Shown here one piece after another: positions 19,427-29,575 of a stretch of 64,000 nucleotides of DNA (positions are counted from its first letter, which is position 1; each line of letters starts with the position of its first letter). The notes under the pieces were generated by a model. The model was not told where the DNA came from. It ran no database searches and saw only the letters and a program-made list of their open reading frames with translations. This DNA comes from Planctomycetota bacterium (lineage in GTDB: Bacteria; Planctomycetota; B15-G4). The stretch covers positions 172,620 to 236,619 of the forward strand of contig JAQWOM010000043.1 in NCBI GenBank assembly GCA_029245865.1. The letters run 5' to 3'. A program made the position numbers and the translations under genes.

Positions 19427-19884
19427 GAGTTTGTGGGCGGAGAGGGGAGCAGTGCGGGATCGCGAACGGCCTCGACAAAGCGGCGATAACTGTAGGAGAG
19501 ACCCGCCTCGACGTGCAGAGCCTTCAGTTCCGCATGAAAGCGCTCGTAAACTTGTGGCATGAGGTCCGTCCATGCGGGATCGCAGAAATACAGACGGCAT
19601 CCGAGCGGCCGACCATCCCGGAGCCGACAGGTTCCTTCGACATGCCAGGGGCAGAGACCTGAGGGAGCCTCGGGAACGTCACCTCCGGCCTTCCTCAGCG
19701 CATGGGCAGATTCCAGGTCCGTCGCCCAGAGTTGATGCCCACTGGTGGGGAAATCGCAGCAACGGCCCGACATCTCACAGCGCGGACGGGATTCGGCGAG
19801 AGCCTCATCAACTCGAACATAAAGCTGATCGAGGGCGTCAGAGAAGGAACCGTCCTTCGCGTCGAGCGAATCGCTTGCACCGAT
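19423..19884 (-). CDS. YkgJ-like cysteine-cluster protein, probable AUC start
   Basis: RCEMSGRCCDF, PSGLCPWHVEGTCRLRDGRPLGCRLYFC. First ATG (19773) lies after the first conserved Cys. Frame stays open upstream to ATC at 19884, 6 nt after GGAGGT. Confidence 0.7.
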   Translation of the reverse strand: MGASDSLDAKDGSFSDALDQLYVRVDEALAESRPRCEMSGRCCDFPTSGHQLWATDLESAHALRKAGGDVPEAPSGLCPWHVEGTCRLRDGRPLGCRLYFCDPAWTDLMPQVYERFHAELKALHVEAGLSYSYRRFVEAVRDPALLPSPPTNS

Positions 19885-19888
19885 CGGA

Positions 19889-21040
19889 CTACCTCCGCTT
19901 TCGGCGGCGTCTCAGACGAGAGAGCCGCTGCTTTTGAATCCGCTGATCCTGCTCATCATCCACGGATGAATCCGGCCCCACATCCAGGCTCTTCTTGCCA
20001 GCAATTTGGCGCTCGATATCTTCGATCAGCTGCTGGGGATCCTGATAGCGGATCTCCCGGTCCTTGGCCATCATCTTCTCGATGAAGTAGTGCATGTGTG
20101 CACTGATGCGCCCTCCCTTTGTCGTTTCTGCCGACAAGCCTTCGAGCACAGCCTTCTGAACGAGTTCCTCGTCATCCCCGGAGAAAGGAAGTTCGCCAAG
20201 GACCAACTGATAGAGCGTCGCTCCCAGCGCATAGATGTCACTGCGCACGTCAAGATTCTCTTCACCGCGAGCAGACTCCGGGGAGAGAAAGGCCGCGGTG
20301 CCCCGCGTCGTCTCGGAAGAGGCCTCTTCATCGTGCCGCCGCTCGCCACCATCCACTGCCGCAAACCCGAGGTCGATGACCTTGACCTCGTGAGTCTCGG
20401 GAACCCAGAGAATGTTGCCCGGCTTGATGTCGCGATGAACGATGCCCTCGCTGCGCAAGAAATCGAGGGCCCGGGCCACTTGCAGCACGACAAGAAGCGC
20501 TGACTCCTCATCGAACACGCCGCCCTCGGAGATCGCCTCCTGCAGCGAGCGCCCGTCGACGCACTCCATGAAGGAGAGGTAGCGGCCTGCCAGTCGACCA
20601 GCCCGCAGCCCCTTCACCACATTGGGGTGCTCAAGGCGCTGCAGGAGCTTGGCCTCACCCATGAAAGCCTCGACCTCGGAGGGCTCGAGAGCGACATGGT
20701 CGTGCATCATTTTGACGGCCAGCCGCTCTCCGTCGGCCTCACGCCTTACGGCATAGACCGAGGCCACGCCGCCCTCGCCCAGCTTGGACTCATAAACATG
20801 GCCCGGTATGTCGGGCACTTCGTCCGCGTCCGTCCGAAACAATCGTTTCAATCGATCTTTGTCGAGAAGACCTGCCCGAACAGCCAGCCCGGCCAAAGAG
20901 ACAGGATTCCCTGCCTCCGCAGCCTTTCGGGCCTGGTCGAACAGCTTCTCGACCTGCCCCCGCTGGAGGATTCCTTTGACGGCCAGCCGGCCAAAAAAGC
21001 GGGCTTCTGTTGCGGGATCGATTGCCATGAGAGGGCCCAT
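19889..21040 (-). CDS. Serine/threonine protein kinase (Hanks type)
   Basis: LGEGGVASVYAVRREADGERLAVKMM, GIVHRDIKPGNILWV, VIDLGFAAVDGG, DVRSDIYALGATLYQLV. Confidence 0.95.
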   Translation of the reverse strand: MGPLMAIDPATEARFFGRLAVKGILQRGQVEKLFDQARKAAEAGNPVSLAGLAVRAGLLDKDRLKRLFRTDADEVPDIPGHVYESKLGEGGVASVYAVRREADGERLAVKMMHDHVALEPSEVEAFMGEAKLLQRLEHPNVVKGLRAGRLAGRYLSFMECVDGRSLQEAISEGGVFDEESALLVVLQVARALDFLRSEGIVHRDIKPGNILWVPETHEVKVIDLGFAAVDGGERRHDEEASSETTRGTAAFLSPESARGEENLDVRSDIYALGATLYQLVLGELPFSGDDEELVQKAVLEGLSAETTKGGRISAHMHYFIEKMMAKDREIRYQDPQQLIEDIERQIAGKKSLDVGPDSSVDDEQDQRIQKQRLSRLRRRRKRR

Positions 21041-21164
21041 CGTACCGGTGTTCTCGAAATCGATCGAGAAGGGAGCAGCGATCTCTCAAGCGAGACGTGG
21101 CCAACGTCCGATGAGCTAGGCATCCCACCACAAGGATCGACTGCCCACACCAGGGAGAATCAAG

Positions 21165-22541
21165 GTGCCCCGCTCTGACGACAACGTCGTACTCAAATAC
21201 TGTGAGCTCCTGGATGAGTTCATCCGCATCCGGACCACGACGGACGACGGCACTCGGCCATCGACCGGTGACGACGCGGTCACGAACCGCGCCGCCTACC
21301 ACCAGTTTGTCGTCAATCACTGCGTGGTGGACTACGAAGAGCAGGTACTCCCCCTCTTCCACCACCACAACAAGGTCTATCAAACAGAAGCTCTTGTCGA
21401 ACTGCTCTACCAGATCTGCATCGAGGTAAACCCTCACCTTGAAATCCACAGCGTGACGCTTCCTGGGGACAACTCGTCGGAAGGCCTCACAGATGGCTCC
21501 GGAATCGAGGTTGATGAGACTTGGAGTGAAGCAGATGACCTTGGTGCGCTCCAAGAGCGCGTACGCGACATCGAAAGCACACTCAGTCAGTGTGTCGTCG
21601 GGCAAGAGCCCGCGGTGCACGCCGTCTCGCATGCCGTCAAGAAGGCAGCTGTTGGCCTGAAGGATCCCCGCAAGCCCATCGGAGTTTTTCTCCTAGTCGG
21701 ACCGACCGGCACAGGAAAAACAGAACTCGCGAAATCTCTGACACGCCAGTTGTTTGGCAATCTCTCATCGCTTGTCCGCATTGACTGCAGTGAGTACGCC
21801 TTGCCACACGAGTACGCGAAACTGATTGGAGCTCCCCCCGGATACATCGGGCACAGTGAAGGCGGGCAGCTCACCGAAGCCGTCAAGAAAGCCAAGACCT
21901 GCGTTGTACTTTTCGACGAAATCGAGAAGGCGCACGAGAAAGTGCACAACCTCCTTCTCCAGCTGATGGACGAAGGAACACTGACCGACAGCAAGGGAGA
22001 AAAGGTCTCCTTCCAGCAGTCGATCGTCTTGATGACAAGCAACATCGGTGTCGACGAGGTGAACCGCATCACCGACCGCGTGGGTTTCGCCCGCAAGGAA
22101 ACAGGCGATATGCCTGCCAGCTCTGTCGCCTTCACGATGAACGAGGCCGTGAAGCGCGCCTTCCGTCCGGAATTCGTGAATCGAATTGACGAGGTCATCC
22201 AGTTCCGCCCTCTGACGGTGGAAGACTGCGAGAGCATCGCCAACCTTCAGCTTTCTGAAATGGCGAGCTACCTGGAGCGGACAGGCGTTTACCTGCGCTT
22301 TGCTCCGTCCCTGAGTCGCCACCTGGCCAAGATGGGCTGGTCTGCTGAATACGGAGCTCGCGAGCTGCGCCGGCATATCCGCGATGAGGTTGAAGACCCG
22401 CTCACCGAGCAGCTCATGGATGGCACTTTCAGCCCTGGTGACACCGTGAGCATCAGCGTCCGAGGCAAGAACAAGGTGGTCATGACACCCGTGCAAAAAC
22501 GCCGCAAACGCACAAGCCGAACCAAGAGCGAGGCTCTCTGA
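21165..22541 (+). CDS. Single-domain ClpA/B/C-like AAA+ ATPase with divergent N-terminus
   Basis: LLVGPTGTGKTELAKSLT, VVLFDEIEKAHEKVHNLLLQLMDEGTLTDSKGEKVSF, FRPEFVNRIDEVIQF; only one AAA+ domain; GTG start. Confidence 0.88.
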   Translation: MPRSDDNVVLKYCELLDEFIRIRTTTDDGTRPSTGDDAVTNRAAYHQFVVNHCVVDYEEQVLPLFHHHNKVYQTEALVELLYQICIEVNPHLEIHSVTLPGDNSSEGLTDGSGIEVDETWSEADDLGALQERVRDIESTLSQCVVGQEPAVHAVSHAVKKAAVGLKDPRKPIGVFLLVGPTGTGKTELAKSLTRQLFGNLSSLVRIDCSEYALPHEYAKLIGAPPGYIGHSEGGQLTEAVKKAKTCVVLFDEIEKAHEKVHNLLLQLMDEGTLTDSKGEKVSFQQSIVLMTSNIGVDEVNRITDRVGFARKETGDMPASSVAFTMNEAVKRAFRPEFVNRIDEVIQFRPLTVEDCESIANLQLSEMASYLERTGVYLRFAPSLSRHLAKMGWSAEYGARELRRHIRDEVEDPLTEQLMDGTFSPGDTVSISVRGKNKVVMTPVQKRRKRTSRTKSEAL

Positions 22542-22566
22542 GCCGCCAGTTGTATGCTCTTCGGGC

Positions 22567-24147
22567 ATGAGTCGCCCTGACGCCCCCTCGTCTCACCTGG
22601 CCTCCAGGCTGATCACTGGACTGTTGCTTGCGGCTGTCTTCGCCCTGGCAATCCTGAGTGCCACGCTCTTCGTCGATCCGAACTGGCGTCATTCGGTCGA
22701 CAGTGCGATCTATCTGCTAACTGCCAAGAGCCTCTCGCTCGGTGACGGCTACACCTATCTGGGGCATCCTTTTTTTGTGCGCCCCCCGGCACTGAGCTGG
22801 TGTCTTGCTCATTTCATGGGTGAGACCTGGAACTTCACGCTCTACAACCAACTCATCCAGATTGCGGTCGCCGCCTCATTCGGCACCATCCTCCTCGCCA
22901 TGTCTCGCCTGCACGGTTGGTGCGCTGCGGCACTGATCACGCTGCTGTTTGGACTCAACCCCCTGGCGTTGAATCACCAGAACAGCATTCTGGCCGAATA
23001 CCCTTTCATCGCTCTCTTCTTCGCCGCCACCTGGCTGCTCAGTCAACACCGAAACGGCCGACAGCCGGGAACTCTGGCAGCCCTGCTCGGTGCAGCCCTC
23101 TTGGCGGCCTCGGTTGCCTTCCGCACAGTCGGCGTGCTGTTTCTTCCAGGGCTCGTCCTTCTGTCTGCGCTCGGCATGAATGGCCGAAAGCAAGACGACG
23201 CCCGCGCCGGGGGAAGCTCGAAACGCTGGCAAGGCCTTCTGGTGGCCGTGCTTGTCACGCTCAGTCTCCTTCCCTGGGCGCTCTACAGTCGAGAGGCTGC
23301 AGTCAATGCAGAACGTCCTTCGACGCAACTGCTGATGTTCGACTACAGCACCGCACTCTTCCACACCAATCCGAGTGACCCCGACTCCCCTCTCGTCGAT
23401 TCTGCCGGCTGGTTCGAGCGCATCGAAAACAACCTGACCGAAATGTCGCACACGGTCGGCTACGCCTTTCTGGGTGGACCGCCCAACGAAGCCCTCAGCA
23501 CATTCGGCCCCGGTTCCATGATCGTCACCCTGCTGCTGGGTGCATGTCTGCTGTACGCCGCAGCATCTCGACGATCGGCGATGGACCTCTACGCAATCCT
23601 TTCAGTTCTTGTCCTTCTTCTCTATTTCACTTCGGCAGACCGACTGCTTCTGCCGTTGATTCCACTGATCCTTTCGTCCGTGGTGTACACGCTGCATCGC
23701 ATCGGCCAATTCCTCGCCAAGCGAACAACCCTTCCAAATCCGAGTGTGTTGTTTGTGGGAGCCTTTGCACTGGCATTCGGAGTCATGAGCCTCAGTCGCA
23801 TCGACGAGTCTCGCAGCCTCAGCGCGACCAAACGTCGTTTTCAGCGTGACGATCTCGCAACGGCCGACTGGGTCCGCGAACACCTACCGGCAAACGCTCG
23901 GCTGCTCCATGAAAAAGGAGCCGTACTCTCCGTACTCACGGGCCGGACCACCTACACTTACAGGAATCTTCCCGGACCCTGGCCCCAGGGTTGCCCTGAG
24001 GTGGACTACGCGATCTTCAGCCCCCGGCCACGCCGAGAGGAGACCGAGACCCTTGTGGCTGCCGTCGCTGGCCCACCGACCTTCGTCCCCTTCAAGTGGA
24101 AGGGCCAGATGAGCAACATTCGGATCTACCCGCTCGATGACGACTGA
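22567..24147 (+). CDS. Polytopic membrane glycosyltransferase (GT-C/ArnT-like)
   Basis: Many TM segments, early acidic loop SVDSAIYLLTAKSLSLGDGYTYLGHPFFVRPP. Confidence 0.75.
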   Translation: MSRPDAPSSHLASRLITGLLLAAVFALAILSATLFVDPNWRHSVDSAIYLLTAKSLSLGDGYTYLGHPFFVRPPALSWCLAHFMGETWNFTLYNQLIQIAVAASFGTILLAMSRLHGWCAAALITLLFGLNPLALNHQNSILAEYPFIALFFAATWLLSQHRNGRQPGTLAALLGAALLAASVAFRTVGVLFLPGLVLLSALGMNGRKQDDARAGGSSKRWQGLLVAVLVTLSLLPWALYSREAAVNAERPSTQLLMFDYSTALFHTNPSDPDSPLVDSAGWFERIENNLTEMSHTVGYAFLGGPPNEALSTFGPGSMIVTLLLGACLLYAAASRRSAMDLYAILSVLVLLLYFTSADRLLLPLIPLILSSVVYTLHRIGQFLAKRTTLPNPSVLFVGAFALAFGVMSLSRIDESRSLSATKRRFQRDDLATADWVREHLPANARLLHEKGAVLSVLTGRTTYTYRNLPGPWPQGCPEVDYAIFSPRPRREETETLVAAVAGPPTFVPFKWKGQMSNIRIYPLDDD

Positions 24148-24306
24148 TGGCTGACGGCCGGCTCTGGTCCGCCCGGAGGACCTGCTGAGCAGGCGGTGGG
24201 CGACTCGAACCAAGACCGGCACTGGAGCCCCCGCGCCTCGGGCTGCTAGCCTGCGCACCTGATCCTTCTCCAGAGACCCTTCCTCCAACGGACTGGCGCC
24301 TTCCTC

Positions 24307-25107
24307 GTGTCCCTTCAGAGCTACAAATCGGTCGTCCCTCCGCCCAGGGATCTGAAGAAAGTCGTCGTGGTCATGCCGGCGTACAACGCGGCGTTGACGA
24401 TCAAGGCCACACTGGACGACATCGACCAGGAACAGGTTCATGAGGTCATCCTGGTCGATGACTGCTCCACGGACAACACCGCAGAGGTCGCCACATCTCT
24501 GGGCATCACGACCATTCGTCACACGACCAATACGGGATACGGCGGCAACCAGAAGACCTGCTATCGCACTGCCTTGGATCATGGCGCCGACATCGTGGTG
24601 ATGATTCACCCCGACTATCAATACGACGCCCGCGCACTGCCAGCGATGGTCACCTTCATGCAACTCGGCACCTGCGATGTCGTCCTGGGATCACGCATCC
24701 GCACGCGCCGCGAGGCACTGCAAGGAGGCATGCCGCTCTGGAAATACCTCGCCAATCGATTCCTGACCTTCACAGAGAACCTCGTGCTGGGGCAGAACGT
24801 CGGTGACTTTCACACCGGACTCCGCGCCTACACCCGCGAGGTGCTCGAAACGATTCCATTCGAGGAAAACAGTGACGATTTTGTCTTCGACACGCAGTTC
24901 CTCGTCCAGGCAGTGCGCTTCGGATTCAAGATCGGGGACGTTCCAGTTCCCGCACGCTATTTCGCGGAAGCCAGTTCCATCAATCTGAAACGCAGCACGC
25001 GATACGGACTCGGCACGCTGGGCATGCTGGGAAGCTTCGTGCTCTGGAAGCTCGGGCTGCCGCATTCAAAACTCTTTCGCCCCAAGGGCACAAACAACCG
25101 AGCCTGA
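24307..25107 (+). CDS. Glycosyltransferase family 2 (dolichyl-phosphate mannose synthase-like)
   Basis: [60 protein letters not shown] start. Confidence 0.92.
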   Translation: MSLQSYKSVVPPPRDLKKVVVVMPAYNAALTIKATLDDIDQEQVHEVILVDDCSTDNTAEVATSLGITTIRHTTNTGYGGNQKTCYRTALDHGADIVVMIHPDYQYDARALPAMVTFMQLGTCDVVLGSRIRTRREALQGGMPLWKYLANRFLTFTENLVLGQNVGDFHTGLRAYTREVLETIPFEENSDDFVFDTQFLVQAVRFGFKIGDVPVPARYFAEASSINLKRSTRYGLGTLGMLGSFVLWKLGLPHSKLFRPKGTNNRA

Positions 25108-25172
25108 ACGTCGTGCGTGCCTCGTGCTGCACGCCCGCCCCAGCCTGGCTCAAGAAGATTTCGAGAGACTCC

Positions 25173-25727
25173 ATGGCCCGCTGCTGCGTTCTGTTTGCTG
25201 ACGGCTTCGAAGAAATCGAGGCAACAGTCGTCGTGGACATCTTGCGCCGCGCAAATATCGAGACCGTCATGCTGGGCGTCTCTTCACTTGAAGCCACGGG
25301 ATCTCACGGCATCACACTGCGCATGGACGGCCTGCTGGGCGAGGCCCTCGACTCGAACTGGGACATGGTCGTTCTACCAGGTGGTATGCCAGGCGCATCC
25401 ACTCTGCGCGACGACCCCCGGGTTCAGCGCTTTGTGAAGTCGCACCATGCAGGCGGCAACAGGGTCGCTGCCATTTGCGCGGCTCCGATCGTTCTCGGCG
25501 CAGCAGGACTGCTCAGTGGTCGACGCGCCACCAGCTATCCCGGGTTCAGTGATCAACTCAGGGAGGCAACCATCTCCGAAGATCGCGTAGTGGTTGACGA
25601 ACTCATCACAACCAGTCGCGGGCCGGGAACCGCCTTTGATTTCGCTCTGGAGTTGGTGCGCCAGCTCGTTGGAGATGAAGCGGCAGAGTCGCTTCGCACT
25701 GCAATGCTCGTCAGCGACGTACACTGA
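25173..25727 (+). CDS. DJ-1/PfpI (YajL-like) family protein
   Basis: VLFADGFEEIEATVVVDILRRA, VVLPGGMPGA, VAAICAAPIVLGAAGLL nucleophile elbow with Cys. Confidence 0.93.
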   Translation: MARCCVLFADGFEEIEATVVVDILRRANIETVMLGVSSLEATGSHGITLRMDGLLGEALDSNWDMVVLPGGMPGASTLRDDPRVQRFVKSHHAGGNRVAAICAAPIVLGAAGLLSGRRATSYPGFSDQLREATISEDRVVVDELITTSRGPGTAFDFALELVRQLVGDEAAESLRTAMLVSDVH

Positions 25728-25781
25728 CCGCGACGCGCACAGTTCACGAGAGGCAATCAGCCCCGCACACTCGAAAGCTCT

Positions 25782-26834
25782 ATGGTTTTTCACATCAACA
25801 AACTCGTGATGTTCCTCAGCATGACGCTCGCGCTGGCCTTCACCGCCATCGCACAAGACCCTCAAAGCGAGCCCGCCTCAGAGATCGCGCCACCTCTCTC
25901 GCCGGGAACCGTCGCCCGCGTCGGTGACATCCCTATCAGCGAGGCGGAATACTTTCGATACCTGGGTACGGTCTATGCCCGTGAACCGGAAGGTAAAATC
26001 GCAACGACCCAGGAACTCACCGAACGAGTTTTGATGGCGGCTGCAGCCGCAACTCAGGTCGAGGTCGATGAATCGGATGTCCAAGACCTCGCCGAACGCC
26101 TTGATGCTCGCGCGCGAACCGAATCCGGCGGTTCGATCGGACTGGTTGAAAGCCTTGGTGCTGAAGAGAGCGAACTCCGCCACTCCCTCGGGTTGCTCGC
26201 ACTCCAAGAGAAGATCATTGCTGTAGAAACAGGTGTCAGCCACCCGTCAGACCAGCAGTTGCGCGCATGGATGGAGAACGCCCTCTCGGGTTTTGAATTG
26301 CAGCCAGCCCCTCTCCACGATGCCGTTGCCACCCGCTGGCATGACGGCGAGATCACCAGAATTCAATTGGGCCGACGTCTGTATGCACTGCTGACGCCCG
26401 AGGACCGAGCTGGAGTACTCACCGAACTCATCGGCATACTCCTCATTCGCGCTGCAACTGAGCGAGCGGGGCTTGAGTTAACAGCAGAGGCTCTTGCCGA
26501 AGAGATTGCTCGGAGAGACGCGCTCGTGCGCAACCGAGATGAGACGTCGGGCATCTCCTATGCGGACATGGTAAAGCAAATGCAAAACCTCACGGTCGAA
26601 GAGCTCATCTCAACGCCAAGCTTTGGAGCCCAGGTACGTTTACGGCTCCTCGTCGAACAGCGCTGGGACGAGACTCGGCTACGCAGTTACTTCGAGGACG
26701 AGCGCGCCAGCTTCGAGCAAAGGTTCGGCCCGGACATCACCTTCGAAGCAGCTCAGTCTGCGCTGTGGCGGGAAGTCCGACAACTCAGCTATCGACAACT
26801 GTTCTCGGAATGTAGAATCGTCCGCAGCTTTTGA
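25782..26834 (+). CDS. Secreted SurA-N/peptidyl-prolyl-isomerase-like hypothetical protein
   Basis: Signal peptide, then VARVGDIPISEAEYFRYL resembling the SurA/PrsA N-domain entry; helical remainder. Confidence 0.5.
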   Translation: MVFHINKLVMFLSMTLALAFTAIAQDPQSEPASEIAPPLSPGTVARVGDIPISEAEYFRYLGTVYAREPEGKIATTQELTERVLMAAAAATQVEVDESDVQDLAERLDARARTESGGSIGLVESLGAEESELRHSLGLLALQEKIIAVETGVSHPSDQQLRAWMENALSGFELQPAPLHDAVATRWHDGEITRIQLGRRLYALLTPEDRAGVLTELIGILLIRAATERAGLELTAEALAEEIARRDALVRNRDETSGISYADMVKQMQNLTVEELISTPSFGAQVRLRLLVEQRWDETRLRSYFEDERASFEQRFGPDITFEAAQSALWREVRQLSYRQLFSECRIVRSF

Positions 26835-26884
26835 GGCGATCTCTCTTACGCCCACCTTCCTGCGAAACCGGACGCCCTCCTGAC

Positions 26885-27211
26885 ATGTTTATTGGAAAAG
26901 TCGTCGGCACCGTGGTCTCGACCATCAAGGACGAAAAGGTCGCGAATCTCAAGCTCCAGATCGTCCAAGAACTCGACGAAAATGCAGCGCCACGAGACAA
27001 GTACGTGGTGGCCGCTGACACCATTGGCGCAGGTCAAGGCGATCTGGTTTTGTTCAGCCAGGGCAGTTCGGCTCGTCAGACCACATTGACTGATGGACGG
27101 CCCATTGACGCGGCCATCTTTGCAGTTATTGACAGCTGGGACGTGCATGGCGACCTCGTGTATCAGAAGGAAGGCCTCGAAACGACGTCCTACGACCCGG
27201 CCGAGAGCTAG
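26885..27211 (+). CDS. EutN/CcmL (BMC-P) vertex shell protein 1
   Basis: MFIGKVVGTVVSTIKDEKVANLKLQIVQELDE; VVAADTIGAGQGDLVLFSQGSSARQTTLTDGRPIDAAIFAVID. Confidence 0.93.
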   Translation: MFIGKVVGTVVSTIKDEKVANLKLQIVQELDENAAPRDKYVVAADTIGAGQGDLVLFSQGSSARQTTLTDGRPIDAAIFAVIDSWDVHGDLVYQKEGLETTSYDPAES

Positions 27212-27216
27212 CCAAA

Positions 27217-27507
27217 GTGCACCTTGCTCGCGTCATTGGCCGCGTCGTCGCAACTCGCCGAATCACCGGGCTCGCGACTGAGAAGCTGCTGCTTGTTCGC
27301 CCTCTCGACGAACACGGCGAGTCCGCAGGGAATACGTTGGTCGCGTGCGACATCGCCAACTCCGGGCTGGGAGACCTGGTCCACATCTGCGATGGCCGCG
27401 AGTCCACATTAGCCCTTGCTGAAACCTACGTCCCCGTAGACGCAACCATTGTGGGACACGTAGAACAGTTTGAAGTCCAAGAAGACGTCGGCGGCAGCGC
27501 GCAATGA
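27217..27507 (+). CDS. EutN/CcmL (BMC-P) vertex shell protein 2
   Basis: MHLARVIGRVVATRRITGLATEKLLLVRPLDE; VACDIANSGLGDLVHICDGRESTLAL; PVDATIVGHVE; GTG start. Confidence 0.9.
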   Translation: MHLARVIGRVVATRRITGLATEKLLLVRPLDEHGESAGNTLVACDIANSGLGDLVHICDGRESTLALAETYVPVDATIVGHVEQFEVQEDVGGSAQ

Positions 27508-28253
27508 CGGCACTCCTTCAAGTCGATGGACTGACCTATCACTACGGAACCCGCGTCGCTGTGGACGGGGTTTCTTTCGAAGTGCAGAGCGGCGAGATTC
27601 TGGCTTTACTGGGACCCAACGGAGCCGGCAAGACCACCGCCATCAGTTGCCTGTGCGGGCTGCTGGCTCCTCGCGACGGCGTGATGACATTCGAAGGCGA
27701 GCGCTTCACCCCCCTCGAGACCCCTTCACAGCGAGGCCGACTCGGCGTGGTCCCGCAGGAGCTCGCGCTGTACGAAGCTCTGACAGCGGCCGAGAATCTA
27801 CTCTTCTTTGCACAGCTTCACGGCGTCTCCGACCCCGAATCTGCTGTGGCTCGCGGCCTGAAACTGGCCGCCCTCGAAGGACGCGCAGGTGATCGGGTCA
27901 AGACATTTTCCGGCGGCATGAAGCGCCGCCTCAATCTGGCCGTCGGCACCTTGACCGAGCCCAGCCTCACCTTGCTCGACGAGCCCATGGTGGGAGTCGA
28001 CCCACAGTCTCGGAATCACATCTTCGACAGCATTGAGAATCTCCGCGATCAAGGCCGCGGCATTCTCTACACCTCGCATTCCATGGATGACGTAGAACGG
28101 CTCTGCGATCGCGTCGCCATCATGGACCACGGCAAGTTGATGGCCATCGGGACTCCGGCGCAACTGGCAACCGAGGCCGGCATTCCGGAAGCCGACCTTG
28201 AACGGACCTTCCTCGAGTTAACCGGCCGTTCGCTACGAGACGAGAGCAGCTGA
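27504..28253 (+). CDS. ABC-2 type exporter ATP-binding protein
   Basis: ALLGPNGAGKTTAISCLCG, FSGGMKRRLNLAVG, LTLLDEPMVGVDPQSR; ATGA overlap with EutN-2. Confidence 0.95.
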   Translation: MTALLQVDGLTYHYGTRVAVDGVSFEVQSGEILALLGPNGAGKTTAISCLCGLLAPRDGVMTFEGERFTPLETPSQRGRLGVVPQELALYEALTAAENLLFFAQLHGVSDPESAVARGLKLAALEGRAGDRVKTFSGGMKRRLNLAVGTLTEPSLTLLDEPMVGVDPQSRNHIFDSIENLRDQGRGILYTSHSMDDVERLCDRVAIMDHGKLMAIGTPAQLATEAGIPEADLERTFLELTGRSLRDESS

Positions 28254-28255
28254 CG

Positions 28256-29575
28256 ATGATCCGCAACACCATGATCATGGTCATCAAAGACTTGCGGCTA
28301 TTCCTGCGCGATAAGGTCGCCTTGATGCTGGCGGTCTTGCTGCCCATCGTTCTGGTCACCGTCTTCTGCTCGATCATGACAGGTATGGGCGGAGGCAACG
28401 GAGGCATGCCCTCGATTGAGGTCGCCCTGCTCGACCAGGATCAGTCGCCTGCCTCGAATGCTTTCGTAGCGGCCTTCGGTGACATGCAGGGCATTTCTCT
28501 CGTGCTTGCCGAGCCTGCATCCACTCGCGACGACCTTGTGCGGCTCGTGCACGATGGGCAACGGCCCTTCGCCGTCCTGCTACCCGAGGGGTTCGCGGCG
28601 GGAGCCGAGCTTGAGTTGATCCGCGATCCGGGTCGATCGATGAGCCTGCAAATTCTCAGTATCGGACTCGTGCGCGCGCTCTTTGAAACCCGCGGTGAGG
28701 AACTTCTCTGGGAGATCCAGTCCCGCTCACTCGAAGCCGCAGGCATTCCCGCGGAATGGACCACTCGCATCGAGGCCTTCACCACACCCTTCCGCCAGGC
28801 CATGAAGAGCCTGTTTACAGACGCCGCAGAAGAAGGGCATGTCAGTCCGGACGCAGAAGCCGACGGTGAGGACTTTGACTTCCAGCAATTCGCGCTGCAG
28901 GTCCTGCCCATTCAGACGCAGGACGTCCTGCCCAGCGGCCGGCAGGAGCAGATCACCTACATGGTTTCCCACTCCGTCTCGGGCATGACGGTGATGATGA
29001 TCATGTTCAGCTTGGTCGGCTTCGCTCGCACACTCCTCGAAGAGCGCAAAGATGGGACGATGCGGCGACTGCTCTGTGCACCAATCAACCCGTTGACGGT
29101 TCTGATGAGCAAATTCCTGGGCGCATTCATGGTCGGAATGTGTCTTGTCTTCATTCTCTTCGCCTACGCGGCCCTCGTCTTTGACTTCAGCTTCCTGCCA
29201 CACTGGGACACCGTGCTGGTCATCTCACTGGCAACCGTGGCCAGTTCGACAGCTTTTGCACTGCTCATTGCTGTGGTGTCCACCTCTGACAAGCAAGCGG
29301 ACGGGCTCTCAACCATCTTGATTCTGGTCATGTCGGCACTTGGCGGTGCGTGGATGCCGTTGATGTTCATGCCAGAGGCCGTGCGAACCGTTGGCCAGTT
29401 CACTCTGACTTACTGGTCCATCGAGGCCTATCAGAGCGTCTTCTGGAGCGGGCTCCACTGGACCAACCCGACCATCCTCAAGGACCTCGGTGTCTTACTC
29501 GGTCTCGCCCTCGTGCTCGTGTTTGTGGCCGCCCGTGTATTCCAACGCCGTCGCCTGAGTGGGTTCGCATCATGA
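28256..29575 (+). CDS. ABC-2 type exporter permease (with large extracytoplasmic domain)
   Basis: N-term TM, about 200-aa loop, then ABC-2 TM bundle (ERKDGTMRRLLCAPINPLTVLMSKFLGAFMVGM). Confidence 0.92.
   Translation: MIRNTMIMVIKDLRLFLRDKVALMLAVLLPIVLVTVFCSIMTGMGGGNGGMPSIEVALLDQDQSPASNAFVAAFGDMQGISLVLAEPASTRDDLVRLVHDGQRPFAVLLPEGFAAGAELELIRDPGRSMSLQILSIGLVRALFETRGEELLWEIQSRSLEAAGIPAEWTTRIEAFTTPFRQAMKSLFTDAAEEGHVSPDAEADGEDFDFQQFALQVLPIQTQDVLPSGRQEQITYMVSHSVSGMTVMMIMFSLVGFARTLLEERKDGTMRRLLCAPINPLTVLMSKFLGAFMVGMCLVFILFAYAALVFDFSFLPHWDTVLVISLATVASSTAFALLIAVVSTSDKQADGLSTILILVMSALGGAWMPLMFMPEAVRTVGQFTLTYWSIEAYQSVFWSGLHWTNPTILKDLGVLLGLALVLVFVAARVFQRRRLSGFAS

Noticed and set aside
24181-24215. tRNA T-arm-like GGTTCGAGTC on the minus strand (reverse complement of gactcgaacc)
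   Set aside because: The flanking bases do not form a 5-bp T-stem and no acceptor/D/anticodon arms were found.
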